A stretch of 64,000 nucleotides of DNA from Macrotrachela quadricornifera (lineage: Eukaryota > Rotifera > Eurotatoria > Philodinida > Philodinidae), in assembly GCA_022393335.1 (NCBI GenBank), contig JAJEKB010021383.1, positions 1,214,684-1,278,683 of the forward strand, given 5' to 3'. Below, in pieces: positions 1 through 15,846 of the stretch. A program made the translations under genes and the position numbers. The notes beneath the pieces were generated by a model, which did no database searches, was not told where the DNA came from, and saw only the letters and a program-made list of their open reading frames with translations. Within the stretch, counting starts at the first letter, position 1. Each line of letters begins with the position of its first letter.

Positions 1-2149
1 TTTCAATAGACGTTCGTTTCTGAATAATCTTGTAAATTATAAAAAGAATAAGCACACTCATAGAGACATATGGAATCTACATATTGTAGAAAAAAAGAAC
101 TGAACTAGTTAGTTATACACTTAAGAATTTACAGGTTACTCGAGCATATAAATAAACATCACTTTCAATATTACAAAGAGAAGATTTACACTACTTGAAC
201 TGATGCACATACATACGTTACTATATGAATCATGAACTAAATTCGTGTTCTATGTGTTTTGCGGTAAAGAAAATGTTAGCCTGTCTGTAGGGCTAAGAGA
301 GAGGACGAGAGTGAGAATGTGTGCATATATCGTAGACTTTATTTTCGAAGAAAAAAAGCACGTTCGAGCAACAAAATCAAAAGAAAAACTCTCTTGTACA
401 CGAAAAAGAATGGTGTATATATAGTAAAAAAAAGAGAGAAAAAAATGTGATACTTGATCACATTTTTGGCACAACGCATCATGCATCATGAATCAAGAAA
501 AAGAAAAATGTGATCCTAGATCGTATGCTTAATAACATGCACATAAAAGAGAGTGATGACTTGAGTCATCGCTAACAGAAAAATAAAATTCTTTTTTTTT
601 CTTTTCCGTTTGGAACGAGAAAAGAAAAAAAAGTACCTCGCCTATTCTTTGCCATCTTTTCTAATTGAAAAAATCGTCTTAGTCTTTTCTGACGAGAAAA
701 ACGTTGATAATAACTTATATTTGCATTCATGAAAAGAAAACGTTGAGGAAAAAAGAAAAAGAAATGGAAAGAATAACGAGTACTCGTTTTATATTTCCTG
801 CGGTTTTATTCATCGTCTGTGTAATTTACTCTCCAGGGTGAAATGTACAAGCCAATCGAAAACCAAAGCAAGAAACGCTTCTTGATATCAACCACGGTTC
901 TCAATGGGTCGCCCACACCCTCAAGTTTCAGTAACCGTATTGAATTTAGTACAAACATAGCATCATACCATTAACCTTGAGATCATTCTCTTCATCTAAT
1001 TGAAGCTGACCGGGTAGTTCAGCGCGTATAGTGCTCGTTAACTTAATTCGATCAGTCTCGGTATCGAAACTCGGTCGCGGATTATGATGAAAACGATGTC
1101 CTAATCGTCGTTTGGCTCTGAATCCGAAACACCAATCAACAAGGAAGAGGCTTACGCCCAACGAATTCAGAATAGATGTTCGTACAAGATCCACAAGCAG
1201 AACGAAACATACTATTCTTCCGGATGTCATTACCGAATTCAAAACTACAGTACAAAACGAAATTGATGATCACGTAATCATCGAAATTTCTAGGCCCTCA
1301 CACCCTACCAAATAGCAACAGTGGATACCATATGAATCCAACAATATTTCGAGTGCGTCATCCACGATTTCTCACAGTATGCTCTTTGAGAAGCTTCAAG
1401 TGCAGCATACCTACCCACATATATTAACATTTTTAGAAGCTCTTAGTGACTTGTATCTACGCTGAAAACATGACACCGGTTCTATGGATAATAGTGGAGA
1501 TCGTGTGAACCCAATATCAACACTCATGCATTTTTCATAGATTTTCAGCAGTGTGGTCCACATGAAATCTCGAGCGCAGCATATTTACCCACACATATTA
1601 GCATCATTTTGAAGCTCTTGTTAAGCTCTATCTGTGCTGAAAAAATCGCGCTTTTCCATTTGACTCAAGTAAAAATTACCTGGATGGATTTATATCATAT
1701 TCAATAGTAATGCCGTATAAATACACCTAGAAGATTCACTCGTGGAATCTATTCTCAGGTGTCATGAAAAATGATGAATGTGAATCGAAAGTAGTGTAAT
1801 CTTGCAGGAAAAAACGTATAACCTAATATACGAGTGATATCAGTGAGGATAATCATTTAGGGCCGTTTCGTGGACAAAGGGTCCCCCTCCTATCTTTAAA
1901 AAAAAATACAAATTTTCATAGAGCTTGAAATTTTATATTAATCTATATGTTTATATTTAGTCCTCTGATTATATACTAAATGCCAATAATGAAATAATTA
2001 TCTTTATTATTTTATTTTATTTATTTGTTTGCATGAATAATTAATATGATTAATTTATAATAAAAAAAAGAACAATTATTCAGGAAGAGAAAAAATAGTT
2101 TTAATACTTAACATGACCGTCTTCAACAGACCGTAATTTTTAACCTTAC
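1..2149. other. Intergenic region without a supported gene
   Basis: I see no convincing coding sequence on either strand; the short open frames have biased, low-complexity translations. The stretch from about 830 to 1650 is visibly richer in G and C than its surroundings and carries the direct repeat listed separately. It may be an old insertion, but no domain or terminal structure identifies it. Confidence 0.5.
1384..1650. repeat. Degenerate direct repeat, two copies about 176 bp apart
   Basis: Two similar blocks of about 90 bases start near 1384 and 1562. Both run from a CAGCATA-type core through 'acccaca', 'atatta' and 'gaagctct' to 'gctgaaaa'. Divergence is clear but the order of words is kept, so this looks like two old tandem copies of a roughly 176-bp unit. 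No function is visible. Confidence 0.55.
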
Positions 2150-2620
2150 ATGAAAAAGAAATCTATATTTTTCAGAGAACTATTGACAAACTATGTCAAA
2201 AGCAAACAAAAATTGACACATATGATTTTCTTAAAGAAATATAACGAGCGTAATGTTATATCTAAAGATGTATATATTAAAAGTATAATGGACCTAAATA
2301 AAAATCGTCTCCTATTAAATAAAATAATAGAAAAAGTTCGTGATCACTTATTAGATAAAGGTTTAAACAAAAAAGATTAGTAACAAATGAATTAAATACA
2401 CAATTAAAAATTCTTAAATTATATTTTAACGGTAGTCAACCTACACGAAATTATAATGAAGATACAAATTAGAATAGAGAACCAAAATTAATTGAAAAAC
2501 ATAAGAATAAATTATATAAATTAATCTATAGTCTTAACAGAATAAACATTGATAGTAATAAAAGTATCATTCATCACTATGGCTTTTATTATTTGTTGAG
2601 ATGTTTTAAAGTGAACGGTA
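2150..2620 (+). pseudogene. Possible eroded coding sequence, unknown family
   Basis: A 76-codon frame opens at 2150 and ends at 2378-2380. The neighbouring frame continues with a plausible lysine/asparagine-rich translation through about 2610, interrupted by a stop near 2470. The predicted peptide is helical and charged, with leucines at regular spacing. I do not recognise the family. It could be a decayed gene, or chance openness in AT-rich DNA. I see no introns that would restore it. Confidence 0.25.
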
Positions 2621-4263
2621 AGAAATAGTTCACAGTTACTCGTCAGTGTCTCAAGGGACTATCACTACAAAGTGCTGGAATTTGTGTATGATTTAATATA
2701 GGGATTCATTTTCTCAGATACAGCAGAAATTTAATTATGTTTTGATTTGATACGTCTTCACTGGACGTTTATTCAATAATGAATATATTGCCTTTCTTTG
2801 TGAAACATTTGACGAGAAAAACATCTCGTTTCTTAATAATTATTTTATATTCACGGCAATAGTGCACAAAATTTACTATTTGAAGTAAAAATCAATATAC
2901 GTAGTTCAAGTTTGCATTTTATCAACATTTAAATTTTGACAGAATATCACGAGCTTGAACTGCATTCTTTTGATGAGTAATTCTTCATATTAGTCTTTAT
3001 AATCTAGTTCGTTTTTCAAAGTAATGCTTTTCTTTGGTTAAATTCATTAATAGAATGTATTATACAAATAGTATGTGTTTGACTTTCCGACTTTATCTCT
3101 TTTGTTTTTATAATATAATTAAGATAAACTTTATGAATAATACAACCCTTAATTTGCAAATAAAAGTTCTAATCTATCTGAATACATACGATACTTTACT
3201 GTTTAAACAAAGTATGAAAACTTTTAAAGTTTCACATTGAAAATCGGATAGAATCTTTGTTATATTTTCGATTATAAATATATGTTACATTATTTCAATC
3301 AAATACTAGTAACTTTTTCATATCTTTCGATAGATATATCTTCCTTTCAAAAATTTCGAGAAAATGTCTCCGAGCTAGTCTGCAATTAATTCTATACAGT
3401 ATATTGATTTTAAATATTCAAAATAGAGGTCAACTGATACGAATGACATTTAGCAAAGTATATATTATGACTGAGTAGTGGCGTTCTGAATAACCTTTAT
3501 GAATTTGATAAAATGTATTTATTTTGGTACTAACATATTGGAAGTAATAATCATAGATAGATTCTGATAAACATTTGTTCATTTGCGGCTCAGCTTGTAA
3601 AATTGATCAAGTGAGTTAGATATCGAGATGATTAGTTAATAAAAAAAAAGATCTAGGTAGGTTGAAAGGATACGAGCAAATAGAATGATTAAGCAGATCA
3701 TTTTCTTGCAAAAATAAAACGTCTGTCTTATGAAAATCTTCATCTCTATTCAATAGAAAATTAATTAACTCATTAAAATATGTATTTCAGTTTCATATTA
3801 AAAGTCACATAACCAAATAATAATTTTCTTCATAGTAAGAATAACATGCTCGATGTTATTGTATGAAATTTGTTAATAGAATAAAAAGTTTGCAAAGATA
3901 ACTTGGTGGACACGAACAAGCACATGAAAGAAGATAAGAATCGACAGTGAACAATATTTTTTGCAGGTAGATAACGTGTCATTTATTCTATGCAAGCATC
4001 AACCGGTAAAATGTAGTATACACTTATCTTTTGCCACAATAAGTCTGACAAAGTAGTTCTCATATATCGGTATATGATAACCTAAGAATACATGCTATTA
4101 AATTCAATCCGACAAAAGTTTAAAAATTGCTAACAGTGTCGATTAATTCTTTCTATATGACATAATAAATCAATTAGCATTATGGCACAGATCTCATATG
4201 TCACAAATTTTCTTTTTTTTTAGATTTAGCAGTGAAAAAGATAAGCATTTATATCTGTTTTAG
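2621..4263. other. Intergenic region, nothing recognised
   Basis: AT-rich sequence upstream of the aldehyde dehydrogenase gene. Apart from short frames with low-complexity translation I see no gene, RNA or repeat. The last few hundred bases presumably hold the promoter of the downstream gene, but no distinctive element stands out. Confidence 0.5.
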
Positions 4264-6523
<2,260 letters not shown>

Positions 6524-7191
6524 TACATTTTTAGTAGTTTTTTTTGTTGGTATTTTCAAAATAATTTATTAGATATCTTATTTCTATCTATGGAATAAAT
6601 AATCTTAGAGCAATGTTTAAGATTATATGCTTGCTTGGTGAGATGTATCACGGGGAAGGAAGAAATTGCAGAAAGTAGTATTATCTGAAAATCTATACGA
6701 CAAACTGAATAAAAAGTAAATATATTGTGCAATTGGTTTGTATACAATCTGCAAGTTAATGTGACTTACTATAACTTTTATATTTCATTATTAATTCTTA
6801 AATACGCTAAGAAACCATTTACTATCGTCTATCAAATTTGATTTGATAATTATTTAACTGTTTTCCCATTCAATAAAAGATTTTGTGAATTTATTATTAC
6901 CTTATCTTCACTTTCACGATAGTATTAGAATATTACTATGCAAAAAAAATGTGATTGTGCAATGAAATGATTTTAGTGTTTTTGCACAATAATCCTCTTA
7001 TGACATTTGATTTAAGCATTTATTTGCTCAACAAATCTGGATTTAAGTCTTTTTAATAAACTTATCTGTATACATTCTGTCCATTCATAAATATAAAGAA
7101 GAAATAGAGGCAAAATACTGTAGTCAATACACAGAAAATTTCCATCGAACATCTTTGTTCGTTTTTATTTACACATCAAACATTAATAAAC
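6524..7191. other. Intergenic region, nothing recognised
   Basis: AT-rich spacer between the aldehyde dehydrogenase stop and the secreted-protein start. AATAAA-like words near 6594 could serve polyadenylation. No gene is supported. Confidence 0.4.
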
Positions 7192-8139
7192 ATGGTTATA
7201 TTATCTTTGTCTTCGCTTGCATTCTTCACGATTATACTAATGAGTATTGTTACGAGGTACACGATAGCTTCAGGTTTGTAAACGATTATATTTCACTTGA
7301 ATTTGAATATATAAAAAAATCATATGATGATTGATTTTTACTTATCTATCTAGTTCATACTCTGAAATGTAGTTTGATTATAACGAATATTTTATCGTCA
7401 AATGGATTGTTAGATGAAAACAATTGGTTTGTCATCGCTGTAATTAAGATAGATAGACAGAATTGAAAGAGAATATAAAGTTTAAAGAGAAGAAAATACT
7501 GAGATAAGACTAATTGAAGATCTTCACTTACAGATCATTCGTTGTACAAACAGAAAATTAATAGCATAATATCTAATATTATCTGAGAAGCAATCAAAAT
7601 CAAGAAAGGTGCTCAAAATTCAAATAATGACTAGCTTCCATAAGAACAAGGATTCAATAAACTCTTCAACATGAATTGTATACCTATTGTTTTTTTTAGA
7701 TAAGCCTGATTGGAGTGGAATTTGGCGTGGTATGATGACTGTCTATCCGATGGAAGTCGGGCCTAATAATCTAGAAGTAACATTAGAACTAGGCCCTTTT
7801 CCTACCGTCGCCAACAACTGTACACTCTGGCATGGTACTTATAGGCAGGAGGGCAAAGTTCAAGTCATAAAAGATTATCGTCTATGCCGAAGAAATAGCG
7901 ATGAAGATTTGTTTACCGATGAGCGTAACGGCATCATACTTGATACACAATGGATCGGTGGTGCACTTGTTACACCATATAAGGCTGATAATGTATTTTA
8001 TATTGCTATTACGAGAATGCGTGGAGATATTCTTGAAGATGAAATATTAACAGTTGATGACAATAGCATTAGCAAAGGTGTGCAGTCATTGCGTACACGT
8101 GCTATTTATCGTACGGAAATGAAACGTGTAAAAGCATAG
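7192..8139 (+). CDS. Small secreted protein of unknown function, two exons
   Basis: Exon 1 (7192-7273) starts at an ATG and encodes a hydrophobic signal-peptide-like leader of about 25 residues. The intron (7274-7699) begins GTTTGT and ends in a T-run plus AG. Exon 2 (7700-8139) continues in frame to give 173 residues. The mature part starts near an aspartate/proline/tryptophan motif (DKPDWSGIWRG). It has alternating hydrophobic strands, two cysteines, one NCT glycosylation sequon, and an NGIILDTQWIGG block followed by a basic C-terminus. The tryptophan-rich start and beta-strand pattern would suit a small beta-barrel (lipocalin-like) fold, but that is a guess. I do not recognise the family. 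The open frame that begins inside the intron is an artefact of the acceptor T-run. Confidence 0.65.
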
Positions 8140-11100
8140 ATTTTGATTATTGAAATAATCGAACTAATAGATTTTGATTATCTTTTCTACGATTTTTCAG
8201 TTATGGTATTAGTTAGATTATTATTTGTTGTACTGCTTTCATCAACTTCAGTGTGAGAATGATAATTTTATGAATTGAATCTTGAGGGTGAGGGTGTGCA
8301 TGTCAAAAAGATTCGAGGTTTAAATATATGTACTTATAATTAGCAAAAATCTACTATACTCGTATTGCAGCTGTACTCATTAACGGAATAATGATTTAAA
8401 TGTATTTTTATTTTAGTTAATTTAACATTTAAAATGAATTTCTCTCGATAAATATGAAGTAACAAATCACATTTTTTTCTATTGCGATACATAGATAGAT
8501 GTACATGTAATTCTTTTACTTTTAATTGATTACTTAGAAGAACACGTATATTAGCAATAAAATATATTTGGTACAGTTTTTTCCTTAATTAAGACGTCGA
8601 ATATTCAAAAAAAACTTTATGTGCAATCAAACAAATACTAGTATTGTTTTATTTACACGTATGTATTGATATAAAAATACAAGTCTAAAAGTAAAATTTA
8701 TGCGTTGTATTTTAAATAAACCAGCAATTTCTATCTAATACCTGAATATTCTCCATATACAGTAGTGAACAATAGTCTCAATCCTAGACGAAAATTATCT
8801 AAATAAAAGTTGTTTGCTTTGGCACTTATACTGAAGCAAGAGCTTGGACAATCCTGATCACATGCAAAAGCTCAAGTCCTGTCCTTTTATTGAGACCGAC
8901 GTGTTAGGTGAAGATCAAAGATTTTTTTCTTTATATTTTCGACATAATTTTGGGATAGTTGAAGAAAATACTGTTATTATTCAATTTGCTGAAACAAAGA
9001 TAACGTATCGAAATGCTAGTTAAAATTTGGTTTTTTTGATTTAATGTTCTCATCTTGTTCAACATCATCTAAAACCTTTAAAACAAAATTACCTATTTAT
9101 ATATTATAATTCAATGTTCTGATCGAGAGTTATTTCTCAAATATGGTCTAAGATTGATCATTTTTTGACTAAAATATGTGTCAACTATCTTCAGTATATC
9201 AGCTGCCATTCAATCATTCTATGAGTCCTCAGATCAAATTTCACATATGTTGTACAACTTTTTCTCCTCTACAAAATAGTTCAAAAAAATTTTGAGTTTT
9301 CGCCGGAAAATGGCTCACAATATTGACTAATCTGGCAGCAGTTACATGATAAAATTACTCTGAGCAACCTTTTTCAATAAAACAACAAAAATTTCAGTAT
9401 ATTATGAATTGACCAGTGCACTTTCTATATAAGTACGGCATATTTCAATGAATATAGGATCAATATAAACTAATGAATTGACACTTGTTTTTTTTATATT
9501 CCCTCGACTGAAGGAAAAATGATTCAAAAAAAGAGTAAAATGCGTTTGTTTGTGCCAGATCAAAAAAACACGTTCTAAGAGAGGCAACAAGAAATCTTAA
9601 CTTTGAAAAAATCAAATCTTAACGCTTCGAGAAAATTAATAAATGAAAACTAAGTTGGCTTGCCAACTAATTAATAGTAAATAATATGAACTGTCTCCAG
9701 TAAAACTCCACCAAAGACAATTGACTATGAGAAATTGAAATCTGGAGTTAGTTTTTCAATATTGGTAGGTATTAAATAATGATAAATTAGTAAATCATCG
9801 TTTCTAATAAAACTTGGCTGATCATTATCAAGCACGGAAATTACGAATTCAAAGTCAGTAAAAATGTTTCCGATCTATTTTTTAGCTTTCTTTGATGAAC
9901 TGCTTGTTGTTTTAAGCTTGTCTCATGAATATTCAAGGATCGTGAATCTATGTTCGATACTGATTCTAATATAAAGTTTCCTTTGTTAATTATTATATGT
10001 CGGATCTTTGAGTGAGATTTATACAAAAATATGTAAAAAACAAAGCAACTTTTTGAAGTTCTATTGTTGAGTATCCATAGATATTACTCTATTTGTAGTA
10101 ATTCTTAAATAGTTCTCCAGCTTTAGCTTCTTCTTAACGAGCGTATTAACAAACACCCAGTAGTTTTTTGAGAATAATTTAAACAAGATGGATCCATTAA
10201 CTTCAAAGCTGAACTAATATTGGTCCATATAGTGGCATTAAATATGCAAACAGTTAGTCGTGAGCGGCCAACCAGAGGAAGGTCGACAAACGACTAGACG
10301 TTGATTTAAAAACGTCATTGTAAGTACAATAAGTGAGATTTGAAGTACCTTAATAAATTCTCAAATGACTGGATTCTTGAAGAAAAATAATTTTTTATTA
10401 GACATTTTATGTAACAGAGCATATCCAGTAAAGGAATTGTAAGTACTAACATAGTACTATTTGCTTATTATAGCGTAAGCAGAAATAGATATGTAGTTGT
10501 ATCGTCCTAAAAGTTTAAGAAGCTGTCCGGAATTCTCTAGTTTGGAAAAAGATATTTTTTTCATGGAATTGTGGTTTGGAGTGATCGCCACCTGATTATG
10601 CTATTGAACTTGTTGGACAAACTGAAACATCTGAATCCCATCTAATTCCGTTTTCTTAAAAAAACAATCATATTGCGATAAATATTACACTAAAAAGACA
10701 TGAATGTTTCTCTCTCCGTTTTTTTCAAACAAATCAAAATTCAGGAATAGAAAATATGATATCCCAAACCACTGAAAATAGTCAGATATCTGTATTAGAC
10801 ATCTCAATAGAAGATAAAGAACTCGAACTTGAGATTTGCTTGATATTTTTATATGAATTTATGTAAGAATATTTCTATGAAACGATCATCACTAGAGTGA
10901 ATGTTTGTTTCATAGTTTTCATGCAATCAAGGGGATTGAGATATAAGATAATCCAAATGAAAACTATTTTGAATGATAATCATACTAAATTTTTGTTTCA
11001 GAAAAGGATAAGCGCTACTTGTTTTTCTGATACAATCTATTAAACTTCTGTTATGGGTAAGCAATAAAACCAATACAATTTACTTTACCAATTCTACAAT

Positions 11101-12553
11101 AAGCAAACAATAAACTAAAACGATACATCTATTTGCTATCTAGATTAATCAAAATAATCTAGTTTTTAAATTCATATTCACATCTAGTGTTAATTTATCT
11201 TCGTTAATAATTATCACCTTCACAAAATACTCTATATATTTTAATTATGAAACAAATTGAAATATGCAAAAAAAATGATACGACATACTTCAGTTTTTTA
11301 TTAATCTTTATCCATTTATTCATTCTCCACATACTATTATTATCAAAAAATCATATTATTAAGATATAAACTCATGACAATAAGAAAAAAACAAGTATTA
11401 TTATTAATTATAGTTTTAGATATCGAATAACAGGATTTGTCTATATTTATGATTAAAAAATATTTTAATCAGTAAGTCAAAAAATAAATTATTTTGTTTA
11501 CTATTTATATTCTAACATTCGACAATATTATTCCAATCTTGACTAAATTTTAAGTTCATCTGTCATGAATTTCTGTTAAAAATGATGACATATCAGATAT
11601 CATATATTTGACAGTCAGAAAAGTTATAAATACTAAAACTTATTATAAATCTAAAACTGTAAATATAATCGATTTAAATATTATTATCGGAAGTCAATGA
11701 ATTCACATAAAAGATTTTTGCTTATATTTACAGATTTATATTCTATTTATTAATTTTTAGAATATATAAGTAGTTCATATTATTGCGTATTTTATTTTAT
11801 CACATTTGACCCAATTTAGCTTTCTTAGAAAAATTTTTCGAGGTGTTTATTTTCATGAACAGTTAACTTCTATTAAATACATTTAATGACCTTTTCGTTC
11901 TCTTCTTTATATCACTAGATAATGAGTCATTTTTTTCTGACGAACTGAATAATCGTTCGATATACTTTTTCATTCCTGTTCATATTATACGAAATATGCG
12001 CAGATGGTGCATTATATGTAATCTCTGGCCTAAGAAAAAAAGACACAAAAAAATATTTTTCTGGACGGTTTTTTCTTAAAATATAATGTGATCCATTAGT
12101 GGGTCACATCGGGTTGAATATGTTAAAGTGGATTTTATTTGATTCTACATAATATCAAAATTTTTCAAACAAAACAGAATGATAACTTTATATAAACAAC
12201 ATTTTAATCGATGTTTTGTATGAATATAAATAAAACGTATTATAATTAATGTTTGTTTTCAAAATAAAGAATAGATATATAAATACGGCCGAAATTTTCT
12301 TTTCATTCTCCTTGTATGACTAGTATAAATGTTTATAGAAGAACGAAAGGGAGATAAATATATATATATATATAAAATAAATACATAATCATACGAGTCA
12401 TTCATCATTTACGATTAATATTATCACAAACATTTTTTTTATTTAACTATACTGATTGACATAGTCCTTTCAATACAATATATTTATAAAATAATTCTTC
12501 ATATAATCTAGTATATATATTTATATTTAGATTATTTTTAAATCTACTATACA
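8140..12553. other. Long intergenic region
   Basis: About 4.4 kb without a supported gene. It holds a diverged dispersed repeat (listed at 10190-10560) and a short TA microsatellite at about 12355-12375. The rest is AT-rich, with short open frames whose translations have no domain character. Confidence 0.5.
10190..10560 (+). repeat. Dispersed repeat, related in inverse orientation to 23640-24300
   Basis: Blocks here match the reverse complement of the region around 23640-24260. One shared block runs from 'agatatgtagttgta' to 'gtccggaattct' near 10485-10540 (partner about 23650-23705). A second contains 'ctgaactaatattg' and 'aggtcgac' near 10210-10300 (partner about 24190-24270). The order of blocks is kept although both copies are diverged. 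No coding capacity or terminal repeats are visible. This is most likely an old non-autonomous transposon or retroelement fragment. Confidence 0.55.
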
Positions 12554-14037
12554 ATGAGCAAACTACGTATTGCAATTATTGGTGCTGGTCCAGCCGGTCT
12601 TGCACAATTATTAGCATTTAAACAAGCAGAACAAGAACAAAAAGTGGAACTTGTCTGTTTTGAAAGACAATCAGATTGGGGTGGTTTATGGCTTTATTCA
12701 TCTCAAATTGGTATAGATGCTCATGGTGAACCAGTTCATTCTAGCATGTATCGACAGTAAGTATTTCTTTTAAAAAATATTTTTTACTTGTTAAATAATC
12801 ATAAAAAAAAACCATGTATTAATCGTCTTCATTTTCTTTTTTCTTTATATGTAGTCTTTGGTCAAATAATCCAAAAGAATCAATTGAATTTGCTGATTAT
12901 ACATTCCATGATCATTTTGGTTGTTTTCTTCCATCATATTTACCACGACCTTTCATCTATGATTATTTAACTGGTAGAGCTAAACTTGGAAATATTCGAC
13001 AATATATTCGTTTTAATACAGCTGTTCGTCATGTTGATTTTAATGATGAGAGAAATGAATTTAATGTTGATATTGAAGATTTACATACTAATTCAATGGA
13101 ATGTTTAAAATTTGATCGTGTTATTGTAGCAACTGGTCATTATCATACACCGAATATGGTTGATATCGATGGAGTAAATAAATTTCCTGGTCGTGTTCTT
13201 CATTCACATGAATTTCGTGGTGCAGATGAATACGTAGGACTTAACTTATTAATTGTTGGTGGTAGTTTTTCTGCAGATGACATTGCTTTACAATGTTATA
13301 AATTTGGTGCTAAATCAATAACAATCAGTGCTCGACAGAAACATCCAGGTTTTAAATGGCCAAATCAAGTTAAAGATGCACCTATGCTTGTTCGTATGGA
13401 AGGACATACTGCTTATTTCAAAGATGGTTCAACTGTTAATAATATTGATGTTATTATTTTTTGTACTGGTTATCGTCATTATTATCCATTTATGGCTAAA
13501 CGATTTCGTTTACATGCTGGTGTAACTGAATTTGTTCCATCAAATCTTTACAAAAGTATTTTTTGGATTGATCAACCATATATTGCTTATATAGGTACTC
13601 CAAGATTAATCTATCCATTTCCAATGTACGATATACAAGCAGCATTTGTACGTGATGTCTTCCTTGGTAATGTCAAATTACCCGATAAAAATCAACAACA
13701 AATTGATGTCAATGAATGGCAAAAACGAGAAAAAGCAATAGCACCTAGTGATGTCATTAGTATGGTCATTTTTCAAGGTGATTATTTGCGTGATATACTT
13801 AGTTTATTACATGCTGATAAGTGTAATCAATATTTATCAAAATATGATTTTGATAAAATTGCTAATATAATGAAGAACTTTTTAGAAACTAAATTGGCCG
13901 ATGTTCTTCATTATCGTGATATATCTTACGAATCAGTTGTCGATACAAAAAATAAAAATATTGTTAAAACTTACAAACCATGGATTGAGAACAAAGATGA
14001 TACAATGGAAAGTCTTTTAATAAATTATCGAAAGTAA
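12554..14037 (+). CDS. Flavin monooxygenase resembling bacterial trimethylamine monooxygenase
   Basis: FAD- and NADPH-dependent monooxygenase. Exon 1 is 12554-12756, the intron 12757-12854 (GTAAGT...GTAG) and exon 2 12855-14037. Joined, they encode 461 residues, the length of bacterial Tmm. The FAD Rossmann motif GAGPAG is at residues 10-15, the FMO fingerprint FxGxxxHxxxF at 178-188, the NADPH-binding GGSFSADDI at 203-211, and an FCTGY motif follows. Blocks such as [28 protein letters not shown] and the C-terminal PWI...DD are those I associate with Tmm-type enzymes, which convert trimethylamine to its N-oxide, more than with vertebrate FMO1-5. Vertebrate FMOs also end in a membrane anchor that is absent here. 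Substrate is inferred. The likely source is horizontal transfer, with the intron gained afterwards. Confidence 0.88.
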
Positions 14038-15584
14038 TTGTAAACAATAAATTGGTATAAAATCTAATTGATCAAAAATTTTTATTTCTTATTCATTTTT
14101 TATTTTACATTATGTAATAATTTATAATATAAATAAAATAGAAAAAAAAACATAAGATTTTTATCATTCGAAATTCCAATTTTATTAATTGTATTGTCCA
14201 TAATAAAGGATGTTTCCAAAAGTTTCGACTTCTCTCTATAAATTAATGTTATTTATATTAAAAATTTATATGATTCACTAATGAAAATATACCATTTTGT
14301 AGGACGTCCTTATTATTCATGAGTAAACATTGTCTATTTTACCAGAAATATTTTTGGAATGTTTAAGTTATTAACGCTGATCAAACTATTAGTTTTTGTT
14401 TGTGTTTATTAGATAATTTTACATGATTTGATAGAATTTTACAAGCTTTACAAGAATGCGGCTATCAAAAAAAATTCTAGTGTTCTTTTCAAGATAAAAT
14501 TTTTAAGAAAATGGAAAGAGCATACCTAAGTATCCATAATGAGGGTGAAAATAGCTTTTCTAAACTTCAAAAATAAACAGAATTATTGATTAACTGAAGT
14601 TATTCACTATAAAGTATCCTCTATTCCTGAGACAAGATATGCCAGAGTTTTATTGATCTTTCTAGTTTTCTTCTAAGTTTTCGTGATGAACTCTATCAAA
14701 CCATATAAAGAAATATCTGTGAAACAATATGTTGCTGTACTTGTTACAATAATATTTTCGGTTTTGCGAAAAAAAAATGTAAGATAGACAATACTTATTC
14801 ATAAGTTCAACGTAGTTCAAATAAATTTTTATGCAGATGATAGTTCTAATCACGTTCTACAAGATGGTATATTTTCATTAGCGATTCAGATAATTTATTC
14901 AATAAGTCAAACTTATTTAATGATGACAGTTACATGTATCTAAATTTAAAATATCTGATAGGTATCAATTGTTCAGAAAACAATTAGATATAGGAAATGA
15001 AAATTATATATAATATGAGTAATCAATAAAATATCTTGAAAAGTGAAATAGAAAAAAAAATTTCTCTTTCATAAACAAATTAATTCTGCATGTATCTTAA
15101 GACAAAAACCTATCTTCTTTTTCTTTTGCAAATCTATCACATGTTTATTATTTTGACATGATTTAAGAACGATAAAATACTTTGATGTATTAATTTAATA
15201 ATATCGTCTAATTGTATGAAAAGTCTTGAGGATATATGAATGATTTCGTGTTAAAATGGAAAATATCTATGACTTCTATCTAGTTTTCTTTTGTATAGAC
15301 ATATCAGAATATAAAGCGAAGAAACACAAAAATACTTGAATAGAAATTATTTTTTTGTCTTATAGAAAATGAATGAAAAGCAAAAGAAAAGTAGACTAAT
15401 TACTTTTTCAATGGACTTATGGCTATTACCGAATATTGATCATAGTTGGTTTTCAATATTTTTTTTTGTTTTATCTCAGTAGTAACTAAGATGAATCGAT
15501 AAAATGTTCTTGAGGTTCATACAAGATCAAATTTGTCGTTAAAACAAAATTATTTATTGTTTTTTTATCAAATCTAATCATATC
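14038..15584. other. Intergenic region, nothing recognised
   Basis: AT-rich spacer after the monooxygenase gene. Short frames on both strands have no recognisable content, and I see no structured repeat. Confidence 0.45.
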
Positions 15585-15846
15585 ATGGCAAGACTTGATG
15601 AACGGAATGGTAAATATTGTTGTAATCTTTTGAATAAAATGAACTATAACTTAATTATATTACTTTATAGAATCATTGTGTAGATATTTTGATGATTGTG
15701 GATCATATTGTTGTGAATTTTAGTGTAGACCATATTTATTTGGTCAAAATGCTAAAAAAATTGATGACAGTATTATGTGTTATGCTTATTCAATCTGCGA
15801 AGAGTTTTTAACTACGCGTTGTTGTAGTCCATATGCTTTATGTTAA
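15585..15846 (+). pseudogene. Broken small cysteine-rich protein gene
   Basis: An ATG at 15585 begins an 8-codon first exon (to 15609). A 61-bp intron with GTAAAT and a TATAG acceptor follows, then a second exon from 15671. The second exon is open and cysteine-rich (Cys pairs before the stop and near the C-terminus) down to a TAA at 15844-15846. A single in-frame TAG at 15721-15723 interrupts it between two convincing halves. Either this is a recent nonsense pseudogene, or a second short intron removes the stop. I could not place such an intron with good signals. The family is unknown. Confidence 0.35.

Noticed and set aside
7687..7699. Upstream extension of the secreted-protein frame to 7687
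   Set aside because: It begins at a TTG inside a T-run that ends in AG. The sequence is an intron acceptor, and an ATG-initiated signal-peptide exon at 7192 joins in frame.
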